Below, piece by piece: positions 1 to 12,400 of a stretch of DNA of 64,000 bases. Source of the stretch: Aporrectodea caliginosa (Eukaryota; Annelida; Clitellata; Crassiclitellata; Lumbricidae); assembly GCA_020284085.1 (NCBI GenBank), contig JACEVL010000150.1, positions 615,116 through 679,115 of the forward strand. The letters are read 5' to 3'. Within the stretch, counting starts at the first letter, position 1; the number at the start of each line of letters is the position of its first letter. A model generated the notes under the pieces. It made no database searches. It saw only the letters and a program-made list of their open reading frames with translations, and was not told where the DNA came from. Position numbers and translations under genes: made by a program.

Positions 1-429
1 TTATATAATATAGGGGTGGGAGGGTCACAGCTGCTGTTATGTAACGTTATTAGGGGTGGGGGGTAGGCAAAAATTGAGATTTTTTGCGTTATATAATATG
101 TGAACGGCCCCATACTTAACTGCTGCTTTTACTTAACGTAGCTGCTAGTCGAAGCCTGAATAAAGGAATAGGTTCACGCCCATTATCTCTATTACAACAC
201 AGCGTCGTTAAAATGAATTCTACCTAACTAATTTTGCGATAATAACATACATTCACATGTAGGTTGCCTTGTTACTTTAGTTCGATGTTAGTGGCCCGGT
301 CGTTGACAAGATATTTTTAGGCAATGGCCAATATAATATGCTCTTAGACACCTTTCGAAAGGTTCTGTATGAAACTATAAATAGGTCAGCTGCGTTTTTC
401 TTTTTAGTTGAAATGTCAAACACTGTCAC

Positions 430-645
430 ACTATGCCATGTCGTGGTGAGGGGGCTTCAACCGACTCTGACTTTGGCGACGAGGGTCGGTGATCAAGTGC
501 GCAAGGGCGAAATTACCTCCGCCACCGGACGTCCGTCCATTGCACCTCCGTGCTTAGTGCCAGCCGGCGCCAGTCTCAAACCTTGATGAAGGAGGAGGGC
601 GACGCTAATGGTCTTCGTTATCAATGTCGTTAAACTGCAAAAGAA
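430..645 (-). repeat. Dispersed repeat family A, minus copy
   Basis: Read on the minus strand, this contains the family-A core: GTTTAACGACA, a stretch like TTAGCGTCGCCCTCCTCCTT, and a GAGACTGGCGCC/GGCACT end. The same order is seen at about 5868, 8072, 8612, 21305, 21510 (minus) and 23105 (minus). It is non-coding; the nature of the family (MITE or SINE) is not determined. Confidence 0.5.
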
Positions 646-974
646 GAAGTTGCACCTAAATATGCCAAAACACTTTTCTAGTAGCTAATAATAGCTCTTC
701 TGTTGTTTGCCACGGGAAAAGCCTTTTGGTCATTTGAAGAAATATTGCAGAGAAGTTGCCATTGTACCGATTAATTGCTTGTACGAACTCGGCAACTATA
801 CAACTGAAGCAAATAAACGGAAAAGAAAAAAATATTCGTTATCCGAATATAAAACGACAGCAATATAAGGACATTGCCATGTGAATGACGAACAAATGTC
901 AAGTAACAAGTTGCTGGTAAAATGGATACTATAATAATTCTATAACGATATTCCTAGTCATAAAAGTAGATGCA

Positions 975-1140
975 GTCAGAGGCAACACTATTTGGGTTAA
1001 CGTCAACTTAGACACCTTTGATACTCTTTCTTTCGGTACTATATAAGAGTAAACATGCGTTTATCGTAAGCTCAATTTGTCCAAGTCCGAGCAACTCAGG
1101 GTCAACGGCGATAAGCCACAAGATATCGATAAACAATAAA
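975..1140 (+). repeat. Dispersed repeat family B
   Basis: The order is GTTAACGTCAACTTAGACACC, a TATATAAG box, then GAGCAACTCAGGGTCAACGGC and ATCGATAAACAATAAAT. Related copies lie near 3965-4075, 6385-6545 and 7585-7735, with fragments near 330 and 7800. The TATATAA word at the same relative place in two copies could be a promoter-like element or chance. Confidence 0.45.
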
Positions 1141-2382
1141 TAGGCCTACTATTACTGTTTACTACCTGATGATTCGTAATTTATTTATTATTTTGTTATT
1201 TACTACCTTATAATGCAAACAATGCATAACATTTGGAGGTGACGCAACACATCAACTCAATCGACGTATAGGGTTTTAAAGTTTTTAAATCTTGCGAGCT
1301 CGCCAGAACCCGTTTTTTATACGATCGGAGAAAATGAGGAGAATCCGTAAGAATCTGCGACGATGAAAATACGATTTAGGCAGAGTTTGAAAATGTGCCC
1401 GTTGGAGAATTGACATTGCTGGGAGCACCGCTACTGCCAGGCAGGGCTGTCGAGAAGTCTATTAAATAAAAGATTAAAGTTCTGGAGAAAGTCATCACAA
1501 GGCTCGAGACGCTAAACCCACGCCAATCATTACACCTTGCTGAGAAGCAGCTTAAGCATACCGAAGTTGCTATACACAGTAAGAACATCAGCCTGCTTCT
1601 TAGACAAAGGACTTCTAAGTAAGTAAGTAAGTAAGTAAGTAAGTATATTCTTTATTTATCCAACTGCATAACCGCACTTTGGTTTACATGAAATTACACA
1701 TTATAAAGCATTCTTGTTAAAAACGTTTTTCTTATTAAGTTGTCAGCCTGTGGGACAATTCGGTCATGTGGTCTGGGACGCAGGGAATATGGGAGTGACT
1801 TCGACGAAGTCTTGAGAGCAGGACTGTGTAAACTCAATGTTCACAAGTCATGATCAATGGATTCCTGTCCGTAGTGCCAGTGTCACGAAATAGAGTATCC
1901 CCTAAATGAGTATTCCCCTTAGCGAAATGGAGTATCCGGTTTAGTTTGCATTATTAGCGGTTTCTAAGTGTATTCAGTCGTAGGCCTACTTTTGGATTCA
2001 TTGTAGGCCTACGCATACATTTTTTTAAGTTGCGTATCTTTAGTTTGTACATCGACCTGAAATTAATTTACTTCGTTTTTGGTGATTTTGACTGGATTTT
2101 CGTCTTGGCTATCTTGATGCGCATGGGATAGAATGGTTTATGCCTCCGGATACTCTACACCGGTTTATTTCATCACGGGATATGCTTTAGGGGAGGGGAA
2201 TAGAATATCTCGGGACACCGGCACGCTGGTAACTTTCGTCTGTTTGGCATCAGCCGCTCGTACGCGAAAGATTTAAGACCGGCTGCTATAATACACGATG
2301 CCGCTGATGATATCGCATGCAGCCCTGGCCAACCATCCGGCAAAGACCAGTCAAACAAGGAATAATCGAAACCAACGGACTT

Positions 2383-2544
2383 GAACTTCGGGAGCTTCAA
2401 TATCCGTTCAGCCATCCGTTGCTCTGCCAATATTCATGACCTCATCAGAGACAAGCGGCTGAACTTCTTGGCACTGTCTGAAACGTGGATCTGCACCGAC
2501 ACACTTGATTGCATCAAGCGTGACATTGCTTTTCTGTTCTAATT
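2383..2544 (+). mobile_element. LINE endonuclease N-terminal fragment (pseudogene)
   Basis: The frame beginning near 2386 reads LNFGSFNIRSA, then IHDLIRDKRLNFLALSETWI, the typical start of the apurinic-like endonuclease domain of non-LTR retrotransposons (FNIRSA strand, then the LALSETW strand carrying the catalytic Glu). It runs about 50 codons, stops at TAA and passes into an ATT microsatellite, so it is a truncated remnant. It is too short for lineage assignment; CR1/L2-type is likely because the other LINE debris in the window is of that type. Confidence 0.7.
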
Positions 2545-2589
2545 TTCATCGCGGTGGAATAGTTATTATTATTACTGTAATTTTTATTA

Positions 2590-2810
<221 letters not shown>

Positions 2811-2895
2811 AGGAATAATCCCTCAGGTTCTTAGAAACTATCCTAAGGTGTGCTATCAATCTGAGTTAGTGGTAGTGGTCCTCGTCCCCGGTGCA

Positions 2896-3015
<120 letters not shown>

Positions 3016-3026
3016 GAAAAGTCATC

Positions 3027-3650
3027 TCAGCAGATCTCAGAGAGCGTTGGCAATGTTCCGGAGAGGCAGATGGCATTCCCCCGTTGCAGAGCTACTGAGA
3101 CACGTTGGAACAAGTACGATGTCTCCAGTGGATCGTGCGTTGCGGCCGTTATCCGGCTTCCCAACTCTAATATGAATTGCAGACCTTCGCTGCTCCAAGC
3201 GCCACCGGTTTCCATGGCGACAGCTACAAAGTCATGGCTGGTAGTAATTGTAGAGTATTTCACCCTCTTTGAAACAGTGGCGCGTTCGGCGGCTTCTCCA
3301 GCTCCGATTGACGTGTACGGAAGATGAGACGTGGCGTAGGTGTCGGACACTGTCACATCCCATGCCAGGCATCGTCCACGTGACCAAGGGATCAGCGTAA
3401 CACCGTCTGGCCGCTTCCCATCTTCTCTTGAGAGGCCGAGAGGTTCTTTCTGAGCAGGTATTTTCGCTCTGCCAAGGGCTCTCCAGAGGACGTCGTTTAG
3501 CATACTGTGCCGCTGTTGTTTACCGCCTCCTCCTCTACAAACCAGTCCGTGAAGTCCTCTTGCGTCGACTTTTCCCCGGCAGTGGTGGCATAAATGCGGC
3601 TCACAGAGTATCGTGCCTAACCTCATCCCGACTGCGATCCGTACCTCCTC
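3027..3650 (-). mobile_element. Retroelement C-terminal zinc-finger/nuclease-like fragment
   Basis: A 199-codon open frame, extending in frame a few codons further upstream (IAVGMRLGT), matches the C-terminal part of a class of invertebrate reverse-transcriptase polyproteins as I know them. It has a Cys cluster (C-x4-C-x2-C near residues 8-16, then GLHGLVC and a QRH), then GKRPDG (about residues 70-75), then LAWDVTVSDT (D at about 90). The RPD...WD arrangement resembles a PD-(D/E)XK restriction-like endonuclease core; that function is inferred. It ends in a QRGNA-type tail. There is no reverse transcriptase upstream: the fragment runs into a TTA microsatellite, so it is a truncated copy. Relatives: the pol-like N-terminal piece at 13.9 kb and the decayed tail at 63.4-63.8 kb. 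Confidence 0.65.
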
Positions 3651-3668
3651 GTCTGTATATTATTATAT

Positions 3669-3678
3669 ATATTGTCAA

Positions 3679-3777
<99 letters not shown>

Positions 3778-3786
3778 TACTACTAC

Positions 3787-3877
<91 letters not shown>

Positions 3878-3893
3878 TTCATTGTTATTATTA

Positions 3894-3939
<46 letters not shown>

Positions 3940-3972
3940 TATTATAATTATTATAATTATTATAATTATAAA
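3669..3972. repeat. (TTA)n microsatellite, interrupted
   Basis: About 280 bp of TTA/ATT triplets with internal CTA and TTG variants, degenerating into TTATAA units at the right end. Overlapping ORFs in several frames are artefacts of the triplet repeat. Confidence 0.95.
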
Positions 3973-4075
3973 AGTAGTTACATCCAAGGCAACTCTATTT
4001 CGGTTAACGTCGACTTGGACACCTTTAAAAGTTTTCGAATATTCACCTTACAAGTATAAGCGATAAACTATAAAG
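3965..4075 (+). repeat. Dispersed repeat family B
   Basis: Shares CAAGGCAACTCTATTT, GGTTAACGTCGACTTGGACAC and CCTTTAAAAG with the copy at 975-1140, in the same order. Non-coding. Confidence 0.45.
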
Positions 4076-4940
4076 GAGTAGTATGTACATTTTGGTTACT
4101 GAAGCACCCATAGATAACATCTTTTCAATTGTTAATTTCTAAATATGTTATGTCATATAACATTATTTTGTAATAAAGTTGTGATGTTGGAAAATTATAG
4201 ATGTTAATAATTGGTTAATGAATATCCATATTGCCAAATTAGTATTATTCAATTTTGTTTTTCTTTCTTCAATATTACATATGGTTTGGTTTTATTGCTG
4301 TATAAGAGTAGCTACTATGATGCATAATACTGCATTACTGTGTTGCAGTGGGAGTTCTATGATTATAATTTGAATCTATTGAAGCTAAACTTTAAACAAT
4401 GATATTGCATGTATGCTTTGTTGGCTAATGACATTTTAATTATAGTGTATTAGATACATGAAATGTTTGAAAGAGTACTTCGTAAATGTCTTTTATGGAA
4501 CAATTGCTGTATAATAATATTGTTTAATTTGCATAAATTCTCTTTGTTAGGATATGGAAATCATAGACAATGAGATGAACTACTTTATATTTGAATATTA
4601 GTGAAATAATATTGTAAAGCTCCGTTTCGACACCTTGAATAGTGTTGTTCGGATGCTCTAAGGTTCTTGTAATTATTGAATTGTGTGTTTTCTGTATATT
4701 ATTGTCGTCAACGGCCTTTGATGTCATAAGACGACGTAAAACTGTGGAGTAATAAATAATAGTCTTATGTTGGTTTTGCGAAGAGGGATTATTAAATTAT
4801 TCGCTATTGGCAACATAAGGATTTTACCATTTGGATGACGAATAAAGGAACAAAGGAACATTGCACAAGAAAAGAGAACTTTAGAATTCTATATATATAT
4901 AAATGTTATGTATGTATATTATAATAATTTCTTATACCTT
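4076..4940. other. Unannotated AT-rich stretch
   Basis: No gene recognised. It contains one copy of a short near-palindromic motif (GTCGTCAACGGCC...CATAAGACGACG, about 4703-4745) and a small TA run. Confidence 0.5.
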
Positions 4941-4943
4941 GAA

Positions 4944-5340
4944 ATTGTCGTCAACGGCCTTTGATGTTATAATTAATTATATATGAAGGACGAAGTCAAA
5001 CCTTGGAAATAAATAGTCGTCAGCTGAAGGTCGTGAGCTTCCCATGATCATTAATGCCGTTACTCGAGAACCAAATAGCCCCTCAAAATGGCAAGATCCG
5101 TTCCATTTCGCACCGAATTAGTCTGTTGAAGCCCAAGATGGGTGATCGAAAGCAGGACTTTGGCAGGATTATTCTGCAACGCATCGAAGGCTGGCGTAGG
5201 GGAATGGTCTTCAGTGATGCAGATAAAGAGATCACGCCATCCGCTAGCTGAGAGGAATGGCAAGACCTATCATAGGAGAGAATATCTTATCCAGGCAGTG
5301 TCTAGCAGGTTCAACGATCCTATTATAGGGTGGTTTTAGA
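4944..5340 (+). mobile_element. Decayed retroelement fragment, paralogue of 13855-14364
   Basis: Nucleotide-level relative of 13855-14210: it shares the CGTCAACGGCCTTTGATGT start, CATGATCATTAATGCCGTTA, CCCCTCAAAATGGCAAGATCC and ATTATTCTGCAACGCATCGA. The open frame reads IILQRIEGWRRG, matching the coiled segment found upstream of the GDI-GALRLL-SDD motif in the 13.9-kb copy. It is interrupted after about 65 codons and is therefore a pseudogene. Confidence 0.6.
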
Positions 5341-5404
5341 GGCTTACTGCTATTTATTACATAAAAGGTATTGGTGTTGCATTGTATTGTCTGTGAATAT
5401 TTGT

Positions 5405-5730
5405 ATTTGTAAAGCGCCTCTTGCAGCATAGGCTAAGCTATTCAAAAAACGCTCTCAGCGGGAAGCACCGAAGAAATTAAATGTGTTCGTGCAGCGGGTG
5501 GATATGGGGACGATACCAGCCAAAATCTTCAAGCGTACGGTGGGGGAGGTCATTCCATAAGGAGGAATCTACAAAGGCGAAGGCACGATGTTGGGTCGTT
5601 GTGTCGTTGCCCGAGGGAGTAAGAGATCAATCAAGATTGTCAGATGAGAAAAGATGGCGAAGATAAGTAGCACAGCTGGGTTTGCGCATTAGATCACAAA
5701 GATACCTGGGAGCATGCCCAAGTGCCCATC
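5405..5730 (-). mobile_element. L2/CR1-like LINE reverse-transcriptase tail
   Basis: Read on the minus strand: RYLCDLMRKP, then RAFAFVDSSLWNDLPHRT, then AGAGGCGCTTTACAAATA. These are the usual landmarks of the end of an L2/CR1-type ORF (the SLWNDLP block and the GCGC-containing 3' end). In-frame stops and missing segments mark it as dead. The same 3' end occurs at 62560-62735. Confidence 0.6.
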
Positions 5731-5867
5731 ATCATTTAAATACTATTCATTCTTTATCGACATCTTATGGCAACCAATGCCGTTTACTCTGACCTCGTTT
5801 GGCAAATGCAATGTATCGCGGAGCAAATCCTGATATTTATACGCATATTTAGTAGTAGTAGTTTCAG

Positions 5868-5975
5868 TTTAACGACACTGTGTGATAGCAAAGATCATTA
5901 GCGTCGCCCTCCTCCTTTATCCAGGCTTGGGACTGGCACTGACAGAAAACGATCAGTGGCGGAGTTATATACGCA
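5868..5975 (+). repeat. Dispersed repeat family A
   Basis: GTTTAACGACACTGTGTGATA, ATTAGCGTCGCCCTCCTCC, then CTTGGGACTGGCAC and CAGTGGCGGAGTTA. It is the best match to the copy at 8070-8180. Confidence 0.6.
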
Positions 5976-6384
5976 TATTTAAATTCATATAGTTTGCTTT
6001 TGAAACATTTTAAAGGTGTCTAAATAGGCGTTCACTATAAGTACTTGTGTGACATTGTAAGTACTTGTGTGACAAATATTTAGTAGTTACAGCAGTATAG
6101 GTATTCAACGACATCTTGTAGCTGCCAGGGACATTGACCTAGACCTTATCTTCCCATACAATTACAAGTTTCCTTAACAAGATAAGTGCTTTAGGAAATG
6201 AAGTTTAAACTCGTCGAAATAGGCTTTGTCTTAATGAAGCGCCTATCTCTTAAGGCAAATTGCAATTCTATGGGTAGATAAGTTCAAAGTCAACGGCTCT
6301 CACAGCCAAACATGTTGTTAAATTTCGAAAACACTGCAAGTGCCGCATTTTGCCACACAAGTAATTATAACGAAGACAACACCT

Positions 6385-6545
6385 CATGGTCAACGTCTAC
6401 TTAGACACCATTAAACTGGTGTTGACCGAGTCTATATAAACTTGAATGCGCCTATATTGTCAGTGGTGCAGGAACTAGCTACCTGACGAGTTTAGAGTGA
6501 ACGGCCCTGAAGGCCACAAGAATTAGACAAACAATGAATGTTTTT
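6385..6545 (+). repeat. Dispersed repeat family B
   Basis: GTCAACGTCTACTTAGACACC, TCTATATAAACTTGAATGCG, CCTGACGAGTTTAGAGTGAA, then GACAAACAATGAATG: the same order of landmarks as the copy at 975-1140. Confidence 0.45.
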
Positions 6546-6786
6546 ACAACTACCTTATATGAAATAAATAACATAAGGCCTGTAAGGTTCAAAACCGGAT
6601 TACACCGGCTTGGGTCTGCAGTCCAAAAGGAAAAACATAGAAAACACCGAATTCTTTAAAAGGCTATTGTCTAAAAAAACTTGTTTTCAGAAAGATGGTT
6701 TGTTTGTGCGTGCCAGGTTAATGACATTGATCATAGTGAAATTCGCAGGTTTTAATGAAGTAACTTTCAGCCGGGAAAACGAACTT

Positions 6787-7370
6787 ATACTGAGGTGATG
6801 ATGATGATGATGATGATGATGAATACGACAATTTCTACAGCGCCGTAACACGGCACATGCCTTTACAAGGGCGCTTTGACACGATAAAAACTCGTCAGGA
6901 TACGCCAACTTGAAATAATGTGTCTTGAGTCTGGACTTAAATGACTTCAAGGATGTTGCTGAACGGATTGAAGGTGGAAGACTGTTCCAACACCTAGGTC
7001 CAGCAACAGAGAATGCGCGGTCTCCGAATCAGGTTTTAGATTTTCGTACCTTCAGATCGCCGCGCGCCTCAGATCGCAAAGAGGGTCCCGACCTAGATGA
7101 CGACACGCCGATGCAGTATGCTCTTAGGTACTCCGGTGCCATACCATGGAGGGACTTGTACACCAGTAGAGTGAGTTTATGATCTATACGATACTGCACC
7201 GGGAGCCAGTGCAGCACGTCACGAAGCAGAGGTGTGACGTGATCATACTTTCTTCGGTTGCACACTAGTCTCGCTGCTGAATTCAAGACGGATTGCAGTC
7301 TGTCGAGCAGATGTTTGGGCGCGCCAGCCAGTAGGCTGTTGCAACGATCTACCTGAGTGACCACGAAGCA
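6787..7370 (-). mobile_element. L2/CR1-like LINE RT C-terminus with (CAT)n tail
   Basis: On the minus strand a 111-codon frame begins near 7364 and reads CNSLLAGAPKHLLDRLQ, SAARLVCNRRKYDHVTPLL, LHWLPVQYRIDHKLTLLVYK and GMAPEYL, the standard post-catalytic region of L2/CR1-type reverse transcriptases. After a frameshift near 7030 the homology continues as RAFSVAGPRCWNSLPPSIR and LKSFKSRLKTHYF, and the element ends in a CAT triplet run (6792-6822). The catalytic palm is missing (5' truncation), so it is a defective copy. Confidence 0.8.
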
Positions 7371-7584
7371 GACAACCGCCGTCTTTGCTGCTTCGAAAGG
7401 CAGTGAACGTATGCAGCTATGCAGTTTCCTAAAGTGAACGTTTACGTTTTTTGGCGGTAATTCCTCCTAAATAAGGCGTTGTTTCTCGGATACTGCGTTA
7501 TGAAAATAAATTGTGCAATAAGCGTTCCTAACGAAATGGCAGTGTCCAGAAAATATACCGTTTGTAAATGGTGGAATCTAACGA

Positions 7585-7735
7585 CGTAGCAAAGTTGAGT
7601 TCAGACACCTTTAAATCGTCTTGTACTTTACTATACATTCAAACTTGATGTTAACCCTGACAATTAGCCTTTGAATATCAAGAAGTTTGTCTGACGAGCT
7701 CAGACTCAACGTCTCTGAATTCTATTACAACGACC
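7585..7735 (+). repeat. Dispersed repeat family B
   Basis: CAGACACCTTTAAA, TATACATTCAAACTTGATG, CTGACGAGCTCAGACTCAAC. A further fragment (GTCTACTTTGACAACTTTAAA) lies near 7800. Confidence 0.45.
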
Positions 7736-8069
7736 TGATGTGTAACATAATGAAATAATAAATTAGTTTAACTTAAAAGTTAGACATAATAATTATAGGT
7801 CGACGTCTACTTTGACAACTTTAAAACGCATCCACCCGCTGTTATATATTTTTCACACGACGTAAAAGAGCTGTAATATTTATGCCAAAAATATAATCTT
7901 TGTCGGCGGCAATGGCCTATGTTGTCATAAGCTGCCGTTAAACTCTGGATCCATCCAACCCTGACAATTTTCTATCAGGCTGAAACTATACCGATAATTT
8001 TATGGTATCGGATGACAACGTTTCAAAGGTGTCTATATTGAGGTTAACTGAAATAGAGCTGCTTGCTTG

Positions 8070-8180
8070 TTCACTGTTTAACGACCACTGTGTGGTAACA
8101 AAGTCCATTAGCGTCGCCCTCCTCATTTATCCAGGCCTGTGACTAGCACTGTCAGAGAACAAACAGTGGCGGGGTTAAAT
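8070..8180 (+). repeat. Dispersed repeat family A
   Basis: GTTTAACGACCACTGTGTGG, ATTAGCGTCGCCCTCCTCAT, then a GACTAGCACT variant and CAGTGGCGGGGTTA. Confidence 0.6.
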
Positions 8181-8394
8181 AGAGTTGCATTGACTGTAAC
8201 TACTATTATGACAAAGAATATTGTAATGGGAATGGTATCCATAATTATTTACCGGCAATTTACTTATTACGGGGCAACGCTTACGTGACTTTTGCATGAA
8301 TATTAACTGGAAATGGGAAACAGTCGATTCATTTTCAATAGTTTTAGTAGAAAACTATTACTATCGAAATTAATCAAATATAGAAGAAGTTTAA

Positions 8395-8560
8395 TTCAAC
8401 AGTTAAATTTTATTGCGTTTTAATCGAATTACTAATCAATTTTCTATGTTTAAGTATAATTATAATAAGGAGGCCATTCAACAGTTAACTTTTATTGCGT
8501 TTTAATCGAATTACTAATCAATTTTCTATGTTTTAAGTATAATTATAATAAGGAGTCCTA
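8395..8560. repeat. Two-copy tandem duplication (~80-bp unit)
   Basis: The block TCAACAGTTAA...TTTATTGCG...GTATAATTATAATAAGGAG occurs twice in direct succession with few differences. Non-coding. Confidence 0.85.
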
Positions 8561-8611
8561 AAGTCCACGTTAACTTCAAGTTTGAATTTATTCTGGAAAC
8601 TTCCATTGCGC

Positions 8612-8712
8612 GTTGGTTGGTAGGTTAGTTACTGTTTAACGACACTATGTCATTGCAAAGATGATGAACGTCGTCCTCCTTCTTTCTACAGACTTGGGAC
8701 TGGCACTATGCT
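8612..8712 (+). repeat. Dispersed repeat family A
   Basis: Starts with TTGGTAGGTTAGTTACTGTT, then AACGACACTATGTCAT and ends GACTTGGGACTGGCACT. The GTTAGTT start is shared with the copy at 21305. Confidence 0.6.
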
Positions 8713-8739
8713 ACCTGTAGTAGTGATATAGGCCTACTC

Positions 8740-9395
8740 AGCGGCGCCGCCAGGATTTTAACTGTGTACGCACAATAACCCGGAGACGACACGTAGGCCG
8801 GGGCCCGGGGGACGAAGGTCAGTGGAGGGATACGATGAACGGGCGTCCGAAGGACGATCGCTGTGGCCTGCAGCGCCGAGCAGGGGAGGGGTTTGGGGAG
8901 GGGGATGTGCCACTCCTCACTTAAAACATTTTTGAATTTCCACACTGTAATTTTAAGCAGTCATCGGAACAAAATTGCTTCATCATTTCAATGCTTGTTG
9001 GAACCAGATGTCACTCGTTGCTAAGATGCAGTTTGAGTCGCGTTTGACTGCAGACAATACTAGCAAACCAGACACTTATTGAATTTAATATAAAAACTAG
9101 AAAATACGTTCAATTTCTAAGAGCGCTATAAGCCTTAAGGTAAACATATTGCTGACCAGACATAATTAGAATAAATAGTTTATAAATGGTACACAATCCA
9201 AACGAGAAGGATTCAACTACCCAATCGTGAAGCCATGAGGTAGGGCCTAACGATGTAGTTTTACTAAATGTTCAAGTTGAAATTTGATATCTTGAAATTT
9301 GACAGATAGCACTCGAGAGAAGCCATTTAGGTGTACAAATATAATATTTGTACACAAATCATTTCAACAGTAGATTATACTCATTATTATATGAT
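8740..9395. other. Unannotated stretch
   Basis: A GC-rich patch at about 8740-8900 is followed by AT-rich DNA. The short minus-strand ORF at 8706-8945 has no recognisable domain, and I see no supportable gene. Confidence 0.4.
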
Positions 9396-9396
9396 A

Positions 9397-9470
9397 GTTC
9401 ATTCATTCATTCATTCATTCGGGAATTTATATAGCGCTTCTTCAAGTAGTATCATATTTTATAATAGTAA
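9397..9470 (-). mobile_element. LINE 3' terminus with (GAAT)n tail
   Basis: Minus-strand reading GCGCTATATAAATTCCCGAA followed by GAAT repeats. The TATAGCGC-type end next to a short tandem repeat matches the 3' ends of other LINE pieces in this window; only the terminus remains. Confidence 0.45.
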
Positions 9471-9496
9471 ATAATGTCATTATACCATACAATATC

Positions 9497-12400
9497 AATA
9501 GATTATTTTTTAAGTCGATAGATTATTTTCTAAATCGATAGATAATTTTCTAAGTCGATAGACTTATTTTCTAAGTCGATAGACTTATTTTCTAACTATT
9601 TTCTAAGTCATATATTCTAATTATTTTCTAAGTCATATTTTCTAATTATTTTCTAAGTCATATTGTCTAATTATTTTCTAAGTCATATTTTCTAATTATT
9701 TTCAAAGTCATATTTTCTAATTATTTTCTAAGTCATATTTTCTAATTATTTTCTAAGTCATATTTTCTAATTATTTTCTAAGTCATATTTTCTAATTATT
9801 TTCTAAGTCATATTTTCTAATTATTTTCTAAGTCATGATTTCTAATTACTTTCTAAGTCATATTTTCTAATTTTTTTATAAGTCATATTTGCTAATTAGT
9901 TTCTAAGTCTTATTTTCTAATTATTTTCTAACTCATATTTTCCAATTATTTTCTAAGTCATATTTTCTAATTATTTTCTAAGTCATATTTTCAAATTTTT
10001 TTCTAAGTCATATTTTCTAATTATTTTCTAAGTCATATTTTCTAATTATTTTCTAAGTCATATTTTCTAATTATTTTCTAAGTCATATTTTCTAATTATT
10101 TTCTAAGTCATATTTTCTAATTATTTTCTAAGTCAATAGACTATTTTCTAAGTCGATAGATTATTTTCTAAGTCGATAGATTATTTTCTAAGTCGATAGG
10201 CTTATTTTCTAAGTCGATAGACTAATTTTCTAAGTCGATAGACTTATTTACTAAGTCGATAGACTTATTTTCTAATTATTTTCTAAGTCGGTAGATTATT
10301 TTCAAGATCGATAGATATTTTATAAGTCGATAGATTATTTTCTAGGTCGATAGACTAATTTTCTAAGTCGATAGACTTATTTTCTAATTATATTCTAAGT
10401 CAAATTTTCTAATTATTTTCTAAGTCATATTTTCTAATTATTTTCTAAGTCATATTTTCTAATTATTTTCTAAGTAATATTTTCTAATTATTTTCTAAGT
10501 CATATTTTCTAATTATTTTCTAAGTCATATTTGCTAATTATTTTCTAAGTCATATTTTCTAATTAGTTTCTAAGTCATATTTTCTAATTATTTTCTAAGT
10601 CATATTTTCTAATTATTTTCTAAGTCATATTTTCTAATTATTTCCTAAGTCGATAGACTATTTTCTAAGTCAATAGATTATTTTCTAAGTCGACAGATTA
10701 TTTTCTAAGTCGATAGATTACTTTCTAAGTCGATAGACTTATTTTCTAAGTCGATAGACTAATTTTCTAAGTCGATAGACTAATTTTCTAAGTCGATAGA
10801 CTTATTTTCTAAGTCGGTAGATTATTTTCTAAGTCGATAGATTATTTTCTAAGTCGATAGATTATTTTCTAAGTCGATAGATTATTTTCTAAGTCGATAG
10901 ACTTATTTTCTAATTATTTTCTAAGTAATATTTTCTAATTATTTTCTAATCATATTTTCTAATTATTTTCTAAGTCATATTGTCTAATTATTTTCTAAGT
11001 CATATTGTCTAATTATTTTCTAAGTCATATTTGCTAATTATTTTCTAACTCATAGTTTCTAATTATTTTCTAAGTTATATTATATTGTCTAATTATTTTC
11101 TAAGTCATAGTTTCTAATTATTTTCTAAGTCATGTTGTCAAATTATTTTCTAAGTCATATTTTCTAATTATTTTTTAAGTCATATTTGCTAATTATTTTC
11201 TAAGTCATATTTGCTAATTATTTTCTAAGTCAAATTTTCTAATTATTTTCTAAGTCATATTTTCTAATTATTTTCTAAATCATATTTTTTAAATAATTTT
11301 CTAAGTCATATTTTCTAATTATTTTTTAAGTCATATTTTCTAATTATTTTCTAAGTCATAGTTTCTAATTTTTTTCTAAGTCATATTTTCTAATTTTTTC
11401 TAAGTCATGTTGTCTAATTATTTTCTAAGTCATTTTTTTCTAATTATTTTCTAAGTCATATTTTCTAATTATTTTCTAAGTCATATTTTCTGATTATTTT
11501 CTAAGTCATATTTTCTAATTTTTTTCTAAGTCATATTTTCTAATTATTTTCTAAGTCATGTTGTCTAATTATTTTCTAAGTCATATTTTCTAATTATTTT
11601 CTAAGGCATATTTTCTAATTATTTTCTAAGTCATGTTGTCTAATTATTTTCTAAGTCATATTTTCTAATTATTTTCTAAGTCATATTTTCTAATTATTTT
11701 CTAAGTCATATTTTCTAATTATTTTCTAAGTCATATTTTCTAATTATTTTCTAAGTCATATTTTCTAATTATTTTCTAAGTCATATTTTCTAATTATTTT
11801 CTAAGTCATAGTTTCTAATTATTTTCTAAGTCATATTTTCTAATTTTTTTCTAAGTCATATTTTCTAATTATTTTCTAAGTCATATTTTCTAATTATTTT
11901 CTAAGTCATATTTTCAAATTATTTTCTAAGTCATCTTTTCTAATTATTTTCTAAGTCATACTTTCTAATTATTTTCTAAGTCATATTTGCTAATTATTTT
12001 CTAAGTCATATTTGCTAATTATTTTCTAAGTCATATTTTCTAATTATTTTCTAAGTCATATTGTCTAATTATTTTCTAAGTCATATTTTCTAATTATTTT
12101 CTAAGTCATATTTTCTAATTATTTTCTAAGTCATTTTTTCTAATTATTTTCTAAGTCATATTTTCTAATTATTTTCTAAGTCATATTTGCTAATTATTTT
12201 CTAAGTCATATTTGCTAATTATTTTCTAAGTCATATTTTCTAATTATTTTCTAAGTCATATTTTCTAATTTTTTTCTAAGTCATGTTTTCTAATTATTTT
12301 CTAAGTCATATTTTCTAATTATTTTCTAAGTCATATTTTCTAATTGTTTTCTAAGTCATATTTTCTAATTATTTTCTAAGTCATATTTTCTAATTATTTT

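Larger units (their letters stand above)
1..2380. other. Gene-free AT-rich stretch with dispersed repeats
   Basis: I see no supportable gene. The stretch contains copies of short dispersed repeat families (listed separately), a small AAGT tetranucleotide run near 1617-1646 and three copies of the octamer TAGGCCTA (1141, 1981, 2004). The short ORFs here have no recognisable domain. Confidence 0.6.
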